From Bin5 sp009843665 (lineage in GTDB: Bacteria > Chloroflexota > Anaerolineae > Caldilineales > Caldilineaceae), in contig OZ244818.1 in the NCBI GenBank assembly GCA_965220285.1, positions 4,340,001 to 4,404,000 of the forward strand: a DNA stretch of 64,000 nt. Reading direction: 5' to 3'. Positions within the stretch are counted from its first letter, which is position 1. Each line of letters opens with the position of its first letter. The notes beneath the pieces are model-generated. The model was not told where the DNA came from, searched no databases, and worked only from the letters and a program-made list of their open reading frames with translations. This document shows, piece by piece, positions 17,279 through 26,265 of the stretch. A program made the position numbers and the translations under genes.

Positions 17279-18064
17279 ATGGACATCAAGACCGCTTTGT
17301 ATTCTCTCGGCGTGCGCGACGACACGCTATCGGCCGGCGAAAAAAGGTCCCTCGATGAGGACGGTTACCTGCCGCTTCCGGGTATTCTGACGCCGGCGCA
17401 GGTGCACGCGCTTCGTAATCGTCTACAGGAGTTGGAAGACGAAGAAGGCGAGGACGCCGGCAAGGAGGTGCACCAGGAGGACGGCACCGACCGGCTCGCC
17501 AACCTGGCAAACAAGGATCCGCTGTTCGATCAGGTCTGGGCCAACCCGAAGGTGTTGGCGGCCATGGCCCATGTTCTCGAAGGCGATCTGAAATTGTCCT
17601 CCCTCAACGCACGCGCCGCACTTCCCGGCCATGGCCTGCAGGCCCTGCACTGTGACGGCTCCCATAACAGTGCGGACTTTGCGCCGGTGATGAAAGACGG
17701 CCGCCGGCGCTATAATGTGTGCAATTCAATCTGGCTGCTGAGCGACTTCACGCCCGAAAACGGCGCCACCCGGCTTGTTCCCGGCTCACACCTGTTTGGC
17801 GTGGACCCCGGAAATGGTATGGAGGATCCGAAGGCGCCTCATCCCGACGAAATCCTCGTGCAAGGCAAAGCCGGCACGGTATTCGTTTTCAACGCCTTTA
17901 CCTGGCACGGGGGAACCGTCAACCGATCGGACAGCCCCCGCCGCGCCCTACACTGCTACTACTGCCGACGCGACCTCAAGTCACAGACCGACCAGCGCGG
18001 CCTGTTCCGACCCGAGACCGCCGCCCGCATCAGCGAAGCGCAACGCGTCGTGCTGGGAGTCTAG
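17279..18064 (+). CDS. Phytanoyl-CoA dioxygenase family protein
   Basis: A 261-residue Fe(II)/2-oxoglutarate-dependent oxygenase. The metal triad is visible: H124 and D126 in ALHCDGSHN, and H210 in FTWHGGTVN. The 2-oxoglutarate-binding Arg is near residue 221 in SPRRALHCYY. ATG 17279 is preceded by AGAGGG; the frame also opens at 17237, overlapping the previous gene. It ends a plus-strand group with two Gfo/Idh/MocA enzymes and an epimerase, so it may hydroxylate a small metabolite in that pathway. The family is broad and the substrate cannot be inferred. Confidence 0.9.
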   Translation: MDIKTALYSLGVRDDTLSAGEKRSLDEDGYLPLPGILTPAQVHALRNRLQELEDEEGEDAGKEVHQEDGTDRLANLANKDPLFDQVWANPKVLAAMAHVLEGDLKLSSLNARAALPGHGLQALHCDGSHNSADFAPVMKDGRRRYNVCNSIWLLSDFTPENGATRLVPGSHLFGVDPGNGMEDPKAPHPDEILVQGKAGTVFVFNAFTWHGGTVNRSDSPRRALHCYYCRRDLKSQTDQRGLFRPETAARISEAQRVVLGV

Positions 18065-18096
18065 AGCCGGCCGCGTAGATGCAGAGTAATGGGCTG

Positions 18097-19668
18097 TCAG
18101 TTTGATTGAACTTCCGGACCGATCCCGCCCTGCAGCCCGCGCCGCAGGTGCCCCAACACCGTCAGGACCTCCCTGCCGCCTAGCAGTACATATATTCCGA
18201 AGAACGCAAACCCGCCCCCGCTCGCGCCGGCCAGGATGAAGAGCACAGGGGGCAGCCGTAGTTGGTGTAGCAGCAATACCACTACGCACATCCCCAGGAT
18301 GCTCACAAGCGCGCGTCCCAGTGTCGCCCCCAGCGTCGAAACGTCCACGCCGCCCACCCGCAGATTGAGCCCGAACATCGCCGCCGCCAGGACCGCCCCT
18401 GCAACTGAGGTGGCCCAGGCCAGGCCGGCGATGCCATATGGCCCGACCAGAAGAACGCTCAAACCGGCATTCACGACCATCCAACCAAGCGTCGCCCACA
18501 TAGGCACTTTCGTATTGTGCTGGGCGAAAAAAGTTAGCGTGAGCACGTCGTACGACGCTTCTCCCAATAGGCGCACCGCAAAGATCGCCATCAGCAGATA
18601 GACCAGCGCGGTTGATTCAGGACCAAATTCCCCTCTTTCCAGGAGAAATGCCACCGCCGGCCTTCCCAGGACCAACAGGCCCAACCCGGCCGGCAGCAGC
18701 AGAAGCCATGTCGCCCGCAATCCATGCGTGACCGTCTGACGCAGCCTCTGTCCCGACCCCACATTGTACTGCTCGGCCATCGTCGGAAAGATCACCGTCG
18801 AAATCGCCGCCCCAAAGAGAGACTTCGGCATCGACAGCATCACCAGCATTGCGTAGTGGAATGCGGCGATACTGCCTGCCGGCAGAGCGGAAGCCAGACG
18901 TATGAACACCAGGTCCACCGCCTGAAAGGCGCCCAGCGTCACGATACGCGGGCCCATCAAACGCAATACCTCCCGTACACCTTCAAGTCGCAAATTGATC
19001 TGCAGCCGCAGGCGCACTCTCTGACGCGCCAGGGCCGGAAGCTGTACGAGTATGGTAAGCGCCGCGCCCAGAACGCTGCCCCAGGCCATGCCGTAGACGC
19101 CCCAAATCGGCACAAGCAGGATCATCCCCGTGATCTGTCCCAAATCAATCAGTACCCTCCCCAAGGCCGGGGTCAGAAAGTGCTGGTGCGAATGGAGCAC
19201 GCTGCCCAACACACCGGAAATACTGATTAACCCTGCGGCCATCAGAAAGATCCGCATCATCTGAACTGTAAGTAGCTGGGTTTCGACAGGAAAATGGGGA
19301 GCCAGTACAACCCGTACGAGCCAGGGCGCCGCCAGGATGGCAAGGAAACAGGCTGCGCCCATTGCAATCAATGTCAGCGTCAGCACTGTCCCCGCCAGCG
19401 ATTCAGCTTCACGTCGCTTGGCCTGGGTCAAATATCCGGAGTAGACGGGGATGAATGCGGCAGAGAGAGCGCCGGCGGCAATCAGTGCCAGCAGAAGCTC
19501 CGGCAGCTGGTTCGCCGTCGCAAAGGCGTCAATTTCCGGGCCTGTGCCAAAAAGCCTTGTTGTCAGCAGTAGCTTGACAAGGCCCGTTAATTTGTCCAAC
19601 CCGAAGATGAAAAAGACGAGGAATGAGGAGCGGACCAGATGCGGCGTACGCGATTTCGAGAGTTTCAT
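18097..19668 (-). CDS. murJ: Lipid II flippase MurJ (MviN family)
   Basis: A 523-residue integral membrane protein with about 14 transmembrane segments, matching the usual MurJ length. The N-terminus has SSFLVFFIFGLDKLTG and LLTTRLFGTGPEIDAFATANQLPELLLALIAAGAL-type sequence (the Arg and Asp-Ala-Phe region of TM1-TM2). The internal YALLVMLSMPKS/TVIFPTMAEQ-like segments also fit the family. MurJ moves lipid II across the cytoplasmic membrane for peptidoglycan synthesis. It is a lone gene, convergent with the dioxygenase gene. Because MVF proteins are diverse, a role in exporting another polyprenyl-linked glycan is possible. Confidence 0.87.
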   Translation of the reverse strand: MKLSKSRTPHLVRSSFLVFFIFGLDKLTGLVKLLLTTRLFGTGPEIDAFATANQLPELLLALIAAGALSAAFIPVYSGYLTQAKRREAESLAGTVLTLTLIAMGAACFLAILAAPWLVRVVLAPHFPVETQLLTVQMMRIFLMAAGLISISGVLGSVLHSHQHFLTPALGRVLIDLGQITGMILLVPIWGVYGMAWGSVLGAALTILVQLPALARQRVRLRLQINLRLEGVREVLRLMGPRIVTLGAFQAVDLVFIRLASALPAGSIAAFHYAMLVMLSMPKSLFGAAISTVIFPTMAEQYNVGSGQRLRQTVTHGLRATWLLLLPAGLGLLVLGRPAVAFLLERGEFGPESTALVYLLMAIFAVRLLGEASYDVLTLTFFAQHNTKVPMWATLGWMVVNAGLSVLLVGPYGIAGLAWATSVAGAVLAAAMFGLNLRVGGVDVSTLGATLGRALVSILGMCVVVLLLHQLRLPPVLFILAGASGGGFAFFGIYVLLGGREVLTVLGHLRRGLQGGIGPEVQSN

Positions 19669-19753
19669 CTGACCGCCGGCAGGCAGCGAAAAGACAACTG
19701 TAAAGCGGGAAAGGGCCGTCTTGTTCGACCCTCTCCCTGTCAGCTATTGGCTT

Positions 19754-21958
19754 TTACCTGAGCGTCCAGGTGCCACTGTTCAGAGCGCTCAGCGAATGAA
19801 GAGCAAAGTCGATCTCCGTCGCTGAGTTACTGTGTCCTTCTTTGCATGAAGCGACTTGATCACTCACCAGGAGGAAGCCATTCGCATACTCCTGGAACGC
19901 TGCACAAAAACCTCTTTCCTCAGCCGTCGCCCAGCCAAGGTCGCCATAGATGTCGTCACTGTTCTCCCACAGGTAACCGAATCCTCGCACAGGAGCCTGG
20001 AAGCCTGTAGGAGGCGTACCCCGGACCGACGTATAGGTCTGGTCGTCCCAGTCATCGTCATATCGATCCCACGAACTGCCGTTGACAAATACAAACACGG
20101 CATCGTCGTTTTCACGCCAGATCATGTGGCCGGTCTGGAACGGCTGCCATGACGACCACAGGATTCCGCCTTCTGCCTTGGGACATCCATAGCTGTCATA
20201 GTCCCAAAGATGCTCCAGTTTCCCGTGCACCTCGACTTCACACACAAATGCCCAGCTGCCCCCATCCAGCGCCTGAATAGTACCTGAGCCCAACACGGTC
20301 TCCGACACCAGGTTAGTCGAGCTTTCAAAGCAGGATTGGACGGTATCGCCGGCAAACAATGTGCCGTTATCGAACGCTTGCGTCAGCATGCAGGCACCCT
20401 TCTCTATATCGGTTGCCCAGCCCAGGTCCGCATGGACATCGTCGTTCGTTGCCCACAGATAGCCAAAGCCCCGAACTGGCTCGTGCATACCTTCGGGGAC
20501 AGTCCCTCGCGTCGACGTATATGTCTGGCTGTCCCAGTTATCCGAGAATCGAGTCCACGCCTCCTCGTCGGTAAATACAAACACGGCATCTTCATCTTGC
20601 CGCCACAACATGTATCCTGTCTCGAACGTTTGCCAGGCCGACCACAGGGTCTGACCCGCAGAGGCCGGACAACCAAGCTCACCTTGATCCCAGTAGGGCT
20701 TCAATACACCGTGAGTCTCTGTACTGCAGACGAAATTCCACGTTCCACCTGTCAAAGCCTGAAGGGCGTTCTTGGCAAAAACTGTCTCTGAAGCAAAGTT
20801 ATGTGAGTTCTCGTGGCACGTCTGTACTGTATCGCCGATGAGCAGTATGCCTTTCTCGAACCGCTGGATCCGGGCGCAGAAGCCTTTCTCGCTGCCCGTG
20901 GCCCAACCCAAATCGTTAAAGACGGTGTCATTCGTTTCCCACAAATAGCCGAAGCCCCGTACGGGTGACTGTAGACCGGTTGCCGGCGTGCCCCGATTGT
21001 TGCTGAGTGCCTGTTCATTCCAGTTGTCCTCGAAACGCGTCCAGTCGCCATCGTTCGCATAGACATACACAGCATCCTCAGTCTGCCGCCAGATCATGTT
21101 GCCGCCCTCAAACGGCTGCCACGCAGCCCAAATGGTCGAAGCCTCCGCACTCGCACAACCAAGCGAAGAATGCGTCCAGAATGAACTCAGGCTGCTATGA
21201 GGCTGTATTGTGCAGTCGGGCGTTTCCGCTACCTGCTTCTCCCACGAAATCGAAATCGATGCCTCGCCGCCGGCCTCGAAGTATTCGACCTTGACCGTGT
21301 GAATTCCTGCCGTGAGTTCAGTGTCTTGAACCGTGGTCGTTGCCGGGTGAACGTTCCAGTCCTCCAGCACGAGAGTGTCGTCCACATAGACGCGCACGCC
21401 GTCGTCGGCAACAGCCGTGAACCGGTAGGTGCCCGTCTCAAAAGTTACGCTTGCTGTCCAGGTCACACTGAAACTGTCGTTGGTAACGCTCGTATCCGGG
21501 CTGCCGGAATCCCAGTCGAAATCGATGACCGCATCCTGTCTCGTCAGAACCGGGTCGCCGCTGAGGTTCTGATTGTTGTAGTACTTTCCGGTCCAGCTGG
21601 CGGATGTGCCGGCCCGCTGCGTGGGGGCCGGCGCGGCAGGCGCCACGGGCGAAGCCGCACCGATAACGTGTGGAATACAAAGCTCCTGGCCGATCAATAC
21701 CTGGTCGGTAACGGAGAGATGGTTGACTTGAGCAAGGGCCGAAAGCGAGACCCCCGTGCTTACCGATATGCCGGTAAGCGTTTCTCCGGCTGTAACCGTG
21801 TGAAAGCTCGCGCAGTCCGATTCGTGCCCCCCGTGCTCCATGACATCGGACGTGCCTGCATTAGCGATCTGAGAAAGCAATGACAAGAGCAAGGCCCCCG
21901 CGACGAGCAAGCCTTGCCAGCCTCGAATCCTGTGGAAGGGACGTATTTTCGAATACAT
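19754..21958 (-). CDS. Secreted LysM-PA14 protein with three tryptophan-rich repeats
   Basis: A 734-residue exported protein. A signal peptide (about residues 1-34, hydrophobic core LLVAGALLLSLLSQIANA) is followed by a LysM domain (about 48-97) that should bind peptidoglycan or chitin. Next is a PA14 carbohydrate-binding domain (about 116-245, with DDGVRVYVDD). Three repeats of about 160 residues follow, starting near 248, 409 and 569. Each repeat contains GC, W(A/S)AWQ-F, M-WR-DAV(Y/F)V(Y/F), PVRGFGYLW, DLGWAT and a late Cys. The repeat resembles modules seen in extracellular Chloroflexota proteins. Likely a cell-wall-attached, glycan-binding surface protein; no catalytic motif was seen. Confidence 0.85.
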   Translation of the reverse strand: MYSKIRPFHRIRGWQGLLVAGALLLSLLSQIANAGTSDVMEHGGHESDCASFHTVTAGETLTGISVSTGVSLSALAQVNHLSVTDQVLIGQELCIPHVIGAASPVAPAAPAPTQRAGTSASWTGKYYNNQNLSGDPVLTRQDAVIDFDWDSGSPDTSVTNDSFSVTWTASVTFETGTYRFTAVADDGVRVYVDDTLVLEDWNVHPATTTVQDTELTAGIHTVKVEYFEAGGEASISISWEKQVAETPDCTIQPHSSLSSFWTHSSLGCASAEASTIWAAWQPFEGGNMIWRQTEDAVYVYANDGDWTRFEDNWNEQALSNNRGTPATGLQSPVRGFGYLWETNDTVFNDLGWATGSEKGFCARIQRFEKGILLIGDTVQTCHENSHNFASETVFAKNALQALTGGTWNFVCSTETHGVLKPYWDQGELGCPASAGQTLWSAWQTFETGYMLWRQDEDAVFVFTDEEAWTRFSDNWDSQTYTSTRGTVPEGMHEPVRGFGYLWATNDDVHADLGWATDIEKGACMLTQAFDNGTLFAGDTVQSCFESSTNLVSETVLGSGTIQALDGGSWAFVCEVEVHGKLEHLWDYDSYGCPKAEGGILWSSWQPFQTGHMIWRENDDAVFVFVNGSSWDRYDDDWDDQTYTSVRGTPPTGFQAPVRGFGYLWENSDDIYGDLGWATAEERGFCAAFQEYANGFLLVSDQVASCKEGHSNSATEIDFALHSLSALNSGTWTLR

Positions 21959-22023
21959 GAGTCAGTCCTGTAAGAGTATGGGCTGGAGGAATCCATCGAC
22001 AACCTTCCTGCCTTAACACTAAA

Positions 22024-22052
22024 ATTCTGCACCGATTCAGAGTTGAAGTCAA
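22024..22052 (-). promoter_or_regulatory. Promoter for the LysM-PA14 gene
   Basis: On the minus strand TTGACT (22052-22047) and CAGAAT (22029-22024) are separated by 17 bases, about 65 bases before ATG 21958. The rest of the divergent 21959-22407 gap shows no further gene on either strand. Confidence 0.45.
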
Positions 22053-22341
22053 GAGATTTCACTTACATTTGTGGCAACGAATCTTGGCGAACCTCCTGCC
22101 GTCATCTTGGCAATTACACTGGAATCCCATGTTCAATCGGAGTGTATCGTTCCCCTGCTGGCCCGGAAGACGAACTGGGTAATATGCCTACGATCCGGCT
22201 ACGTCATGGTTTCACGTCGTCGTGCAGCCTCCCACGAGACAAAGTCCGGGCAAATTCATGACAAGAACCATCACCAAGGTGACGCCTCCCTTTCAGTCCG
22301 CGTCCCGACTGTTCTCCAGGGCAATGTCCCGCCGCCCCATC

Positions 22342-22350
22342 TGATATAAT
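22342..22350 (+). promoter_or_regulatory. Extended -10 promoter for the DUF2905 gene
   Basis: TGATATAAT is a perfect extended -10 element 57 bases before ATG 22408; no clear -35 is needed or seen. It probably drives both the DUF2905 and methyltransferase genes. Confidence 0.55.
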
Positions 22351-22407
22351 GACCAGGGCTGACCCCAGATTGGCCTTGATTGGGACGCCAAAGGAACTGC
22401 CAAGACA

Positions 22408-22614
22408 ATGGCAAAGTGGTTCATAATTCTGGGAGCGATCCTTCTCCTGTTAGGAGTTGCGCTCCAATTTGCGCCTTGGCTGTTTAGCTGGTTTGGAAAA
22501 CTGCCGGGCGACATTAGAATCAGGACGGATTCGATCAGCTTCTTCATTCCGATCACCTCCATGATTCTTGTTAGCCTCGTCTTGACTCTGCTGCTGAATC
22601 TTCTGAATCGCTGA
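22408..22614 (+). CDS. DUF2905 family small membrane protein
   Basis: A 68-residue protein made of two membrane helices (residues 4-30 and 45-66) around a polar hinge with GKLPGDIRI, the hallmark of DUF2905. The length is typical. It is followed 14 bases later by a methyltransferase gene read in the same direction. Members of this family are widespread and uncharacterised; in many genomes they lie near ruvB or queA, which is not the case here. Confidence 0.88.
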   Translation: MAKWFIILGAILLLLGVALQFAPWLFSWFGKLPGDIRIRTDSISFFIPITSMILVSLVLTLLLNLLNR

Positions 22615-22628
22615 CTACCGAGGCCGCC

Positions 22629-23396
22629 GTGACAGAACAAAAGGAAAAACTGATCGAACTTTGGAAGGCAGAAGAGGAACAGCCCTTCACAGGCTGGGAC
22701 TTTTCCTACCTTGAAGGCCGCATGCTCCTGGACCAACCACCGTGGTCCTATTCCACTCGCGCACGCGAACTGATGCGTGAATCGACTTCATGCCTCGACG
22801 TTGCAACCGGCGGTGGCGAGCGTCTTCTCCTGATGAGGGAATGTTGGCCTGAAAAGGTGGTGGTAACCGAGGGCTATCCCCCAAACGTCGAGCTGGCCCG
22901 CCGCCGTCTGGGACCGTTGGGAGTGCGCGTTGTCGAAGTCAACAACGACGAGTATAGCCCGATGCCATTTGAGGATAGCGAGTTTTCGATCGTGCTCAAC
23001 CGGCATGCGGCGCTTCATGTCGACGAGATCGCGCGAATTCTGGTTCCGGGGGGCCGCCTTCTTACCCGGCAAGTGCACGGTCTGTGGGCGCAGGACCTGC
23101 TCGCCGCCTTCGACGCAACGCCGCAGTGGCCGGATGCGACCCCGGAGAAATACGTGCCGTGGCTGCATTCTGCAGGGTTCAATGTTCTCGGCGTGAAGGA
23201 CTGGTCGGGCAGGCTGGTGTTTAAGGACGTGGGGTCCGTCGTCTACTATCTGAAGGCCGTTCCCTGGCTTGTTCCCGGCTTCTCCGTCGCCTCGCACACA
23301 GACCACCTGATGGCGTTGCAGAGAACCCTTGAGTCACAGGGTGACCTCGCCTACGCAGCCCGCAACTACCTGATTGAGGCGGAAAAACCGGCGTGA
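22629..23396 (+). CDS. Class I SAM-dependent methyltransferase
   Basis: A 255-residue protein with SAM motif I CLDVATGGGERLLLM near residues 57-71, an acidic residue at the end of strand beta2 (TEGYPPNVELARRRL) and motif III-like LVPGGRLLTRQ near 139-149. GTG 22629 begins the frame 14 bases after the DUF2905 stop, with GAGG upstream. It resembles the rRNA/small-molecule methyltransferase group with an N-terminal helical extension (WDFSYLEGR), seen in proteins of unassigned substrate. It is cotranscribed with DUF2905. Substrate unknown. Confidence 0.85.
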   Translation: MTEQKEKLIELWKAEEEQPFTGWDFSYLEGRMLLDQPPWSYSTRARELMRESTSCLDVATGGGERLLLMRECWPEKVVVTEGYPPNVELARRRLGPLGVRVVEVNNDEYSPMPFEDSEFSIVLNRHAALHVDEIARILVPGGRLLTRQVHGLWAQDLLAAFDATPQWPDATPEKYVPWLHSAGFNVLGVKDWSGRLVFKDVGSVVYYLKAVPWLVPGFSVASHTDHLMALQRTLESQGDLAYAARNYLIEAEKPA

Positions 23397-23434
23397 GTGC
23401 GTCTTTCAACGGGCCCTCGATCTCCCTTCCGCCC

Positions 23435-24622
23435 TCACGACTGGTATTTCTGCAGGATGCGTCGGGCGACACTCATCTTATGGACTTCATCGGGCCCGTC
23501 ATAGATGCGGGAGGCCCTTTCGTGACGGTACCAGTACGCGATTGGAGTATCGTCGCTCATTCCCAGGCCTCCTAGACTCTGAAGAGCCCGGTCCAACACA
23601 CGCATCAGCACGTCGGCCACGTAGAATTTGATCAATGAGATCTCTTCTCTGGCCGAGTAGACGCCGTCAGTATCAATTTTTCGGGCCGTCTCCAACACCA
23701 TCAACCGGGAAGCATTGATCTCCGCTCTGCTCTCCGCGATCCACGCCTGTACCATCCCCTGGGAACCAAGCAGTCGGCCCGGGGCCACCTCCCTCTGCGC
23801 GGCCCGGCTGCACATGATGTCGAAAGCGCGCTCACAGATTCCGATCCAGCGCATACAGTGGTGAATGCGTCCCGGCCCTAACCGGTACTGGGCCAGTGCA
23901 AAGCCCTTGCTTTCCACTCCAATAAGGTTTTCGACCGGCACGCGCACATTCTCGAACCAGACCTCCGCGTGGCTGTTCCAGCCGCCGTGGGCCTCGCCCA
24001 TCACCGAAATGTTGCGCTCAATGTGAAACCCCGGTGCGTCCAGCTCTACGATGATCTGGCTGGCCCGTTGATGACGGCTCTCCGCTTCCGGGTTGGTCAC
24101 CGCCATCAGGATGGCAAAAGACGCCCCCTCTGCCGCCGTCGTAAACCACTTGTGGCCGTTTATGACGTACTCATCGCCGTCTCGCACTGCGCTCGTGCTC
24201 ATCCACGTTGGATTGGATCCCGCGTGCTCCGGTTCGGTCATGGCAAAGCATGATCGAATTTCGCCGCGGGTTAGTGGCAGCAGATAGCGATCTCGCTGCG
24301 CTTGCGTGCCCGCATGGATGAGCAACTCCATGTTGCCCATATCGGGCGCCTGGCATCCAAAGGCATAGTGGCCGCCGGGCGTGCGCCCCAACACCTCACT
24401 CACCCGCCCGAACTCGGCCAGCGACAGTCCCTGGCCGCCGTATTCGACCGGCAGGGCCAGCCCCCAAAGACCGGCCTCCTTCACATCCTCCCGCTTCCGA
24501 TCGAGCAATGGCTCAACCTCCGTCCACGGAAGACTGATTAGCAGCTTTTCAAGCGGGACGACCTCACTGTCGATGAACTGGCGAACGCGGAGAAGAAGAT
24601 CGGGAAGAATGTCGGTCGTCAT
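23435..24622 (-). CDS. Acyl-CoA dehydrogenase family protein
   Basis: A 395-residue flavoenzyme for alpha,beta-dehydrogenation of acyl-CoA esters. The FAD-contacting segment CFAMTEPEHAGSNPTW (near residue 125), the EVWFENVRVPVENLIG segment and the C-terminal GGLGMSDDTPIAYWYRHER are typical of the family. ATG 24622 is preferred; the frame extends to 24802 through sequence with no family character. It is convergent with the methyltransferase gene and 82 bases downstream of an SDR gene on the same strand. The two may act in one degradation route such as branched or aromatic acyl-CoA oxidation. Substrate unknown. Confidence 0.9.
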   Translation of the reverse strand: MTTDILPDLLLRVRQFIDSEVVPLEKLLISLPWTEVEPLLDRKREDVKEAGLWGLALPVEYGGQGLSLAEFGRVSEVLGRTPGGHYAFGCQAPDMGNMELLIHAGTQAQRDRYLLPLTRGEIRSCFAMTEPEHAGSNPTWMSTSAVRDGDEYVINGHKWFTTAAEGASFAILMAVTNPEAESRHQRASQIIVELDAPGFHIERNISVMGEAHGGWNSHAEVWFENVRVPVENLIGVESKGFALAQYRLGPGRIHHCMRWIGICERAFDIMCSRAAQREVAPGRLLGSQGMVQAWIAESRAEINASRLMVLETARKIDTDGVYSAREEISLIKFYVADVLMRVLDRALQSLGGLGMSDDTPIAYWYRHERASRIYDGPDEVHKMSVARRILQKYQS

Positions 24623-24704
24623 TGAGCAGTCTGTTTCGTTATCTGATGGATGTAGAGAGGTCGATCCCTGCCATGGAAACGGGTCGGACAGCTTGTTCGT
24701 TCCT

Positions 24705-25490
24705 TCACGCGCCCAGACCGGCATCAACCCACTGACCGCCGTCGACAACGAACGTTCCGCCTGTCGTGAAGCTACTCGCATCCGACGCCAGGTAAAGGGC
24801 AATGCCGGTTAGCTCGTCGGTTTCGGCGATTCTCTTCTGCGGAATAACGCCAAGCACAGTCTGGTTGAGATCCGGGTTCTCCCAGATGGCCCGGCTGAAA
24901 TCGGTCCTGACATAGCCGGGTGCGATTGTATTGACCTGGATTCCGTCTGCGGCCAGCTCCGCAGCCAGAACCTCTGTAAGCATCAACACGCCGGCTTTGC
25001 TGACGCAATAGACCCCCATTCCCGGCTGCGGCCTTTTCCCCGCGATCGAAGCAACATTGATGATCTTGCCACCGCCCCGTTTCGACATCTCCGCACTGCA
25101 TACTTTGGCCATGCGAAAGTAGCCGACCACGTTCACGTCGAGGATCTTGTGCCAGTGACTCTCTTCCGCGGAAAGCACCGGCCCGAAATGAGGGTTGGTT
25201 GCAGCATTGTTTACCAGGACGTCGATCCCGCCGAACTCGCACACCGCCTGTTCAGCCAGGGCCGCCGCCGCCGTCATGTCGCCCGTATGCGCGGCCGCGG
25301 CTAGGGCGCGGCCGCCCGTGGCCCGAATCGACCCGGCAACCTTGTCAAGAGCAGCCTGCTTACGGCTGCTCAGAACAACCGCGGCCCCCTTCGCTGCAAA
25401 GCAGCGGCTGATCGCTTCGCCTATACCTCTGGATGCACCTGTGATCACTGCCACTTTGCCCGCAAGATCGAAATCTGGAAGATGTCCCAA
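24705..25490 (-). CDS. Short-chain dehydrogenase/reductase (FabG-like)
   Basis: A 261-residue classical SDR. Cofactor motif TGASRGIGE is at residues 17-25, NNAA near 92, active-site Ser in NVASIAGKRP near 148, and Tyr/Lys in YCVSKAG near 162-168. The C-terminus has GGTFVVDGGQW, typical of the family. The start is TTG 25490 with AGGAGA seven bases upstream; no in-frame ATG exists before the cofactor motif. Arrangement with the acyl-CoA dehydrogenase suggests a hydroxyacyl or alcohol oxidoreductase. NADP preference is suggested by the SR residues in the glycine-rich loop. Confidence 0.9.
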   Translation of the reverse strand: MGHLPDFDLAGKVAVITGASRGIGEAISRCFAAKGAAVVLSSRKQAALDKVAGSIRATGGRALAAAAHTGDMTAAAALAEQAVCEFGGIDVLVNNAATNPHFGPVLSAEESHWHKILDVNVVGYFRMAKVCSAEMSKRGGGKIINVASIAGKRPQPGMGVYCVSKAGVLMLTEVLAAELAADGIQVNTIAPGYVRTDFSRAIWENPDLNQTVLGVIPQKRIAETDELTGIALYLASDASSFTTGGTFVVDGGQWVDAGLGA

Positions 25491-25701
25491 CAGCTTTCTC
25501 CTGACAGTGTGGGAGAACGCAGAAACTCGTTACTATGGAGGGAAGGGATGCTGTCAGTATAGCACCGGGCAGAGTCGCGATCAATCCACCCTATGATTAG
25601 AGGCGCATCCCAATTTATTGCGGCGAACTCTCCTATACCTCTGGAGCCACCCAAGCCATGGTCAGTTCCCATCCTGGTCTCCGCCAGAATAAGTGCTGCC
25701 T

Positions 25702-25729
25702 CTGACCACTAACCACTGACCACTGACCA
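25702..25729. repeat. 7-base tandem repeat (CTGACCA) x4
   Basis: Four consecutive heptamers CTGACCA, the second with one substitution (CTAACCA). This lies in non-coding DNA just before the 57-base repeat and resembles widely dispersed low-complexity repeats of environmental genomes. Confidence 0.6.
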
Positions 25730-25741
25730 CTGCAGTTCTGG

Positions 25742-25798
25742 GCGGTCGGGCCTATTCGGCCCTCCCTTGTGCGGGGGCTCCGCCCCCGCAACGCCCCC
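25742..25798. repeat. 57-base structured repeat, copy 1
   Basis: Identical over 57 bases to 47119-47175. It contains two perfect hairpins: GGGCC/GGCCC with a 5-base loop and GCGGGGGC/GCCCCCGC with a 3-base loop. Flanks of the two copies differ, so the unit boundaries are close to the listed ends. It is intergenic and not protein-coding. Confidence 0.85.
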
Positions 25799-26265
25799 GG
25801 CCAACAACATGTCTCGTCGACGATGTGCCAACATTGGGGACGGGTGCCCATTCGAAAGTGTCTGGCCAGACCACGTCCCGCCAGTCCCATCAGATCGCCG
25901 CAGGTGCCGGCCTTGTGCCTGCCCTCGCACCCTCCGCAACTGACGGACTCCACCGTACGGTCGGGCCTGGCGCCTACACTGCGTCTCGCCCAAAGACGGT
26001 GAACAACCCCAGCCGCCGCAGGTATGATTCCCGCGCCAGACTGCCTCGACCCCAAATCTGATTCGCACCCCGATGACAGTTCTGAAATACACCGAGTGGA
26101 ATGTTATGGTGTACTGCTCTGGCTTTTCAGGGGGTATGGGATCACAGATTTCCAGGAACTGAAGGGGTCAAGGCAATGACCAAGCCCGTCATTCTATTGC
26201 GTTGAAACAGGAATTCTCTTGGAGCTTCCGGCTTGTTGGTGTTCTGCCGTTAACACCAATCTATT
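25799..26265. other. Non-coding stretch without a recognised gene
   Basis: No supported coding region. Reading frames here have no family character. Around 25905-25925 the sequence (GTGCCGGCCTTGTGCCTGCC) looks like decayed dispersed-repeat material. Nothing else could be identified. Confidence 0.4.

Noticed and set aside
25633..26055. A possible small gene in the repeat region
   Set aside because: The translation mostly covers the tandem and 57-base repeats and has no conserved features.
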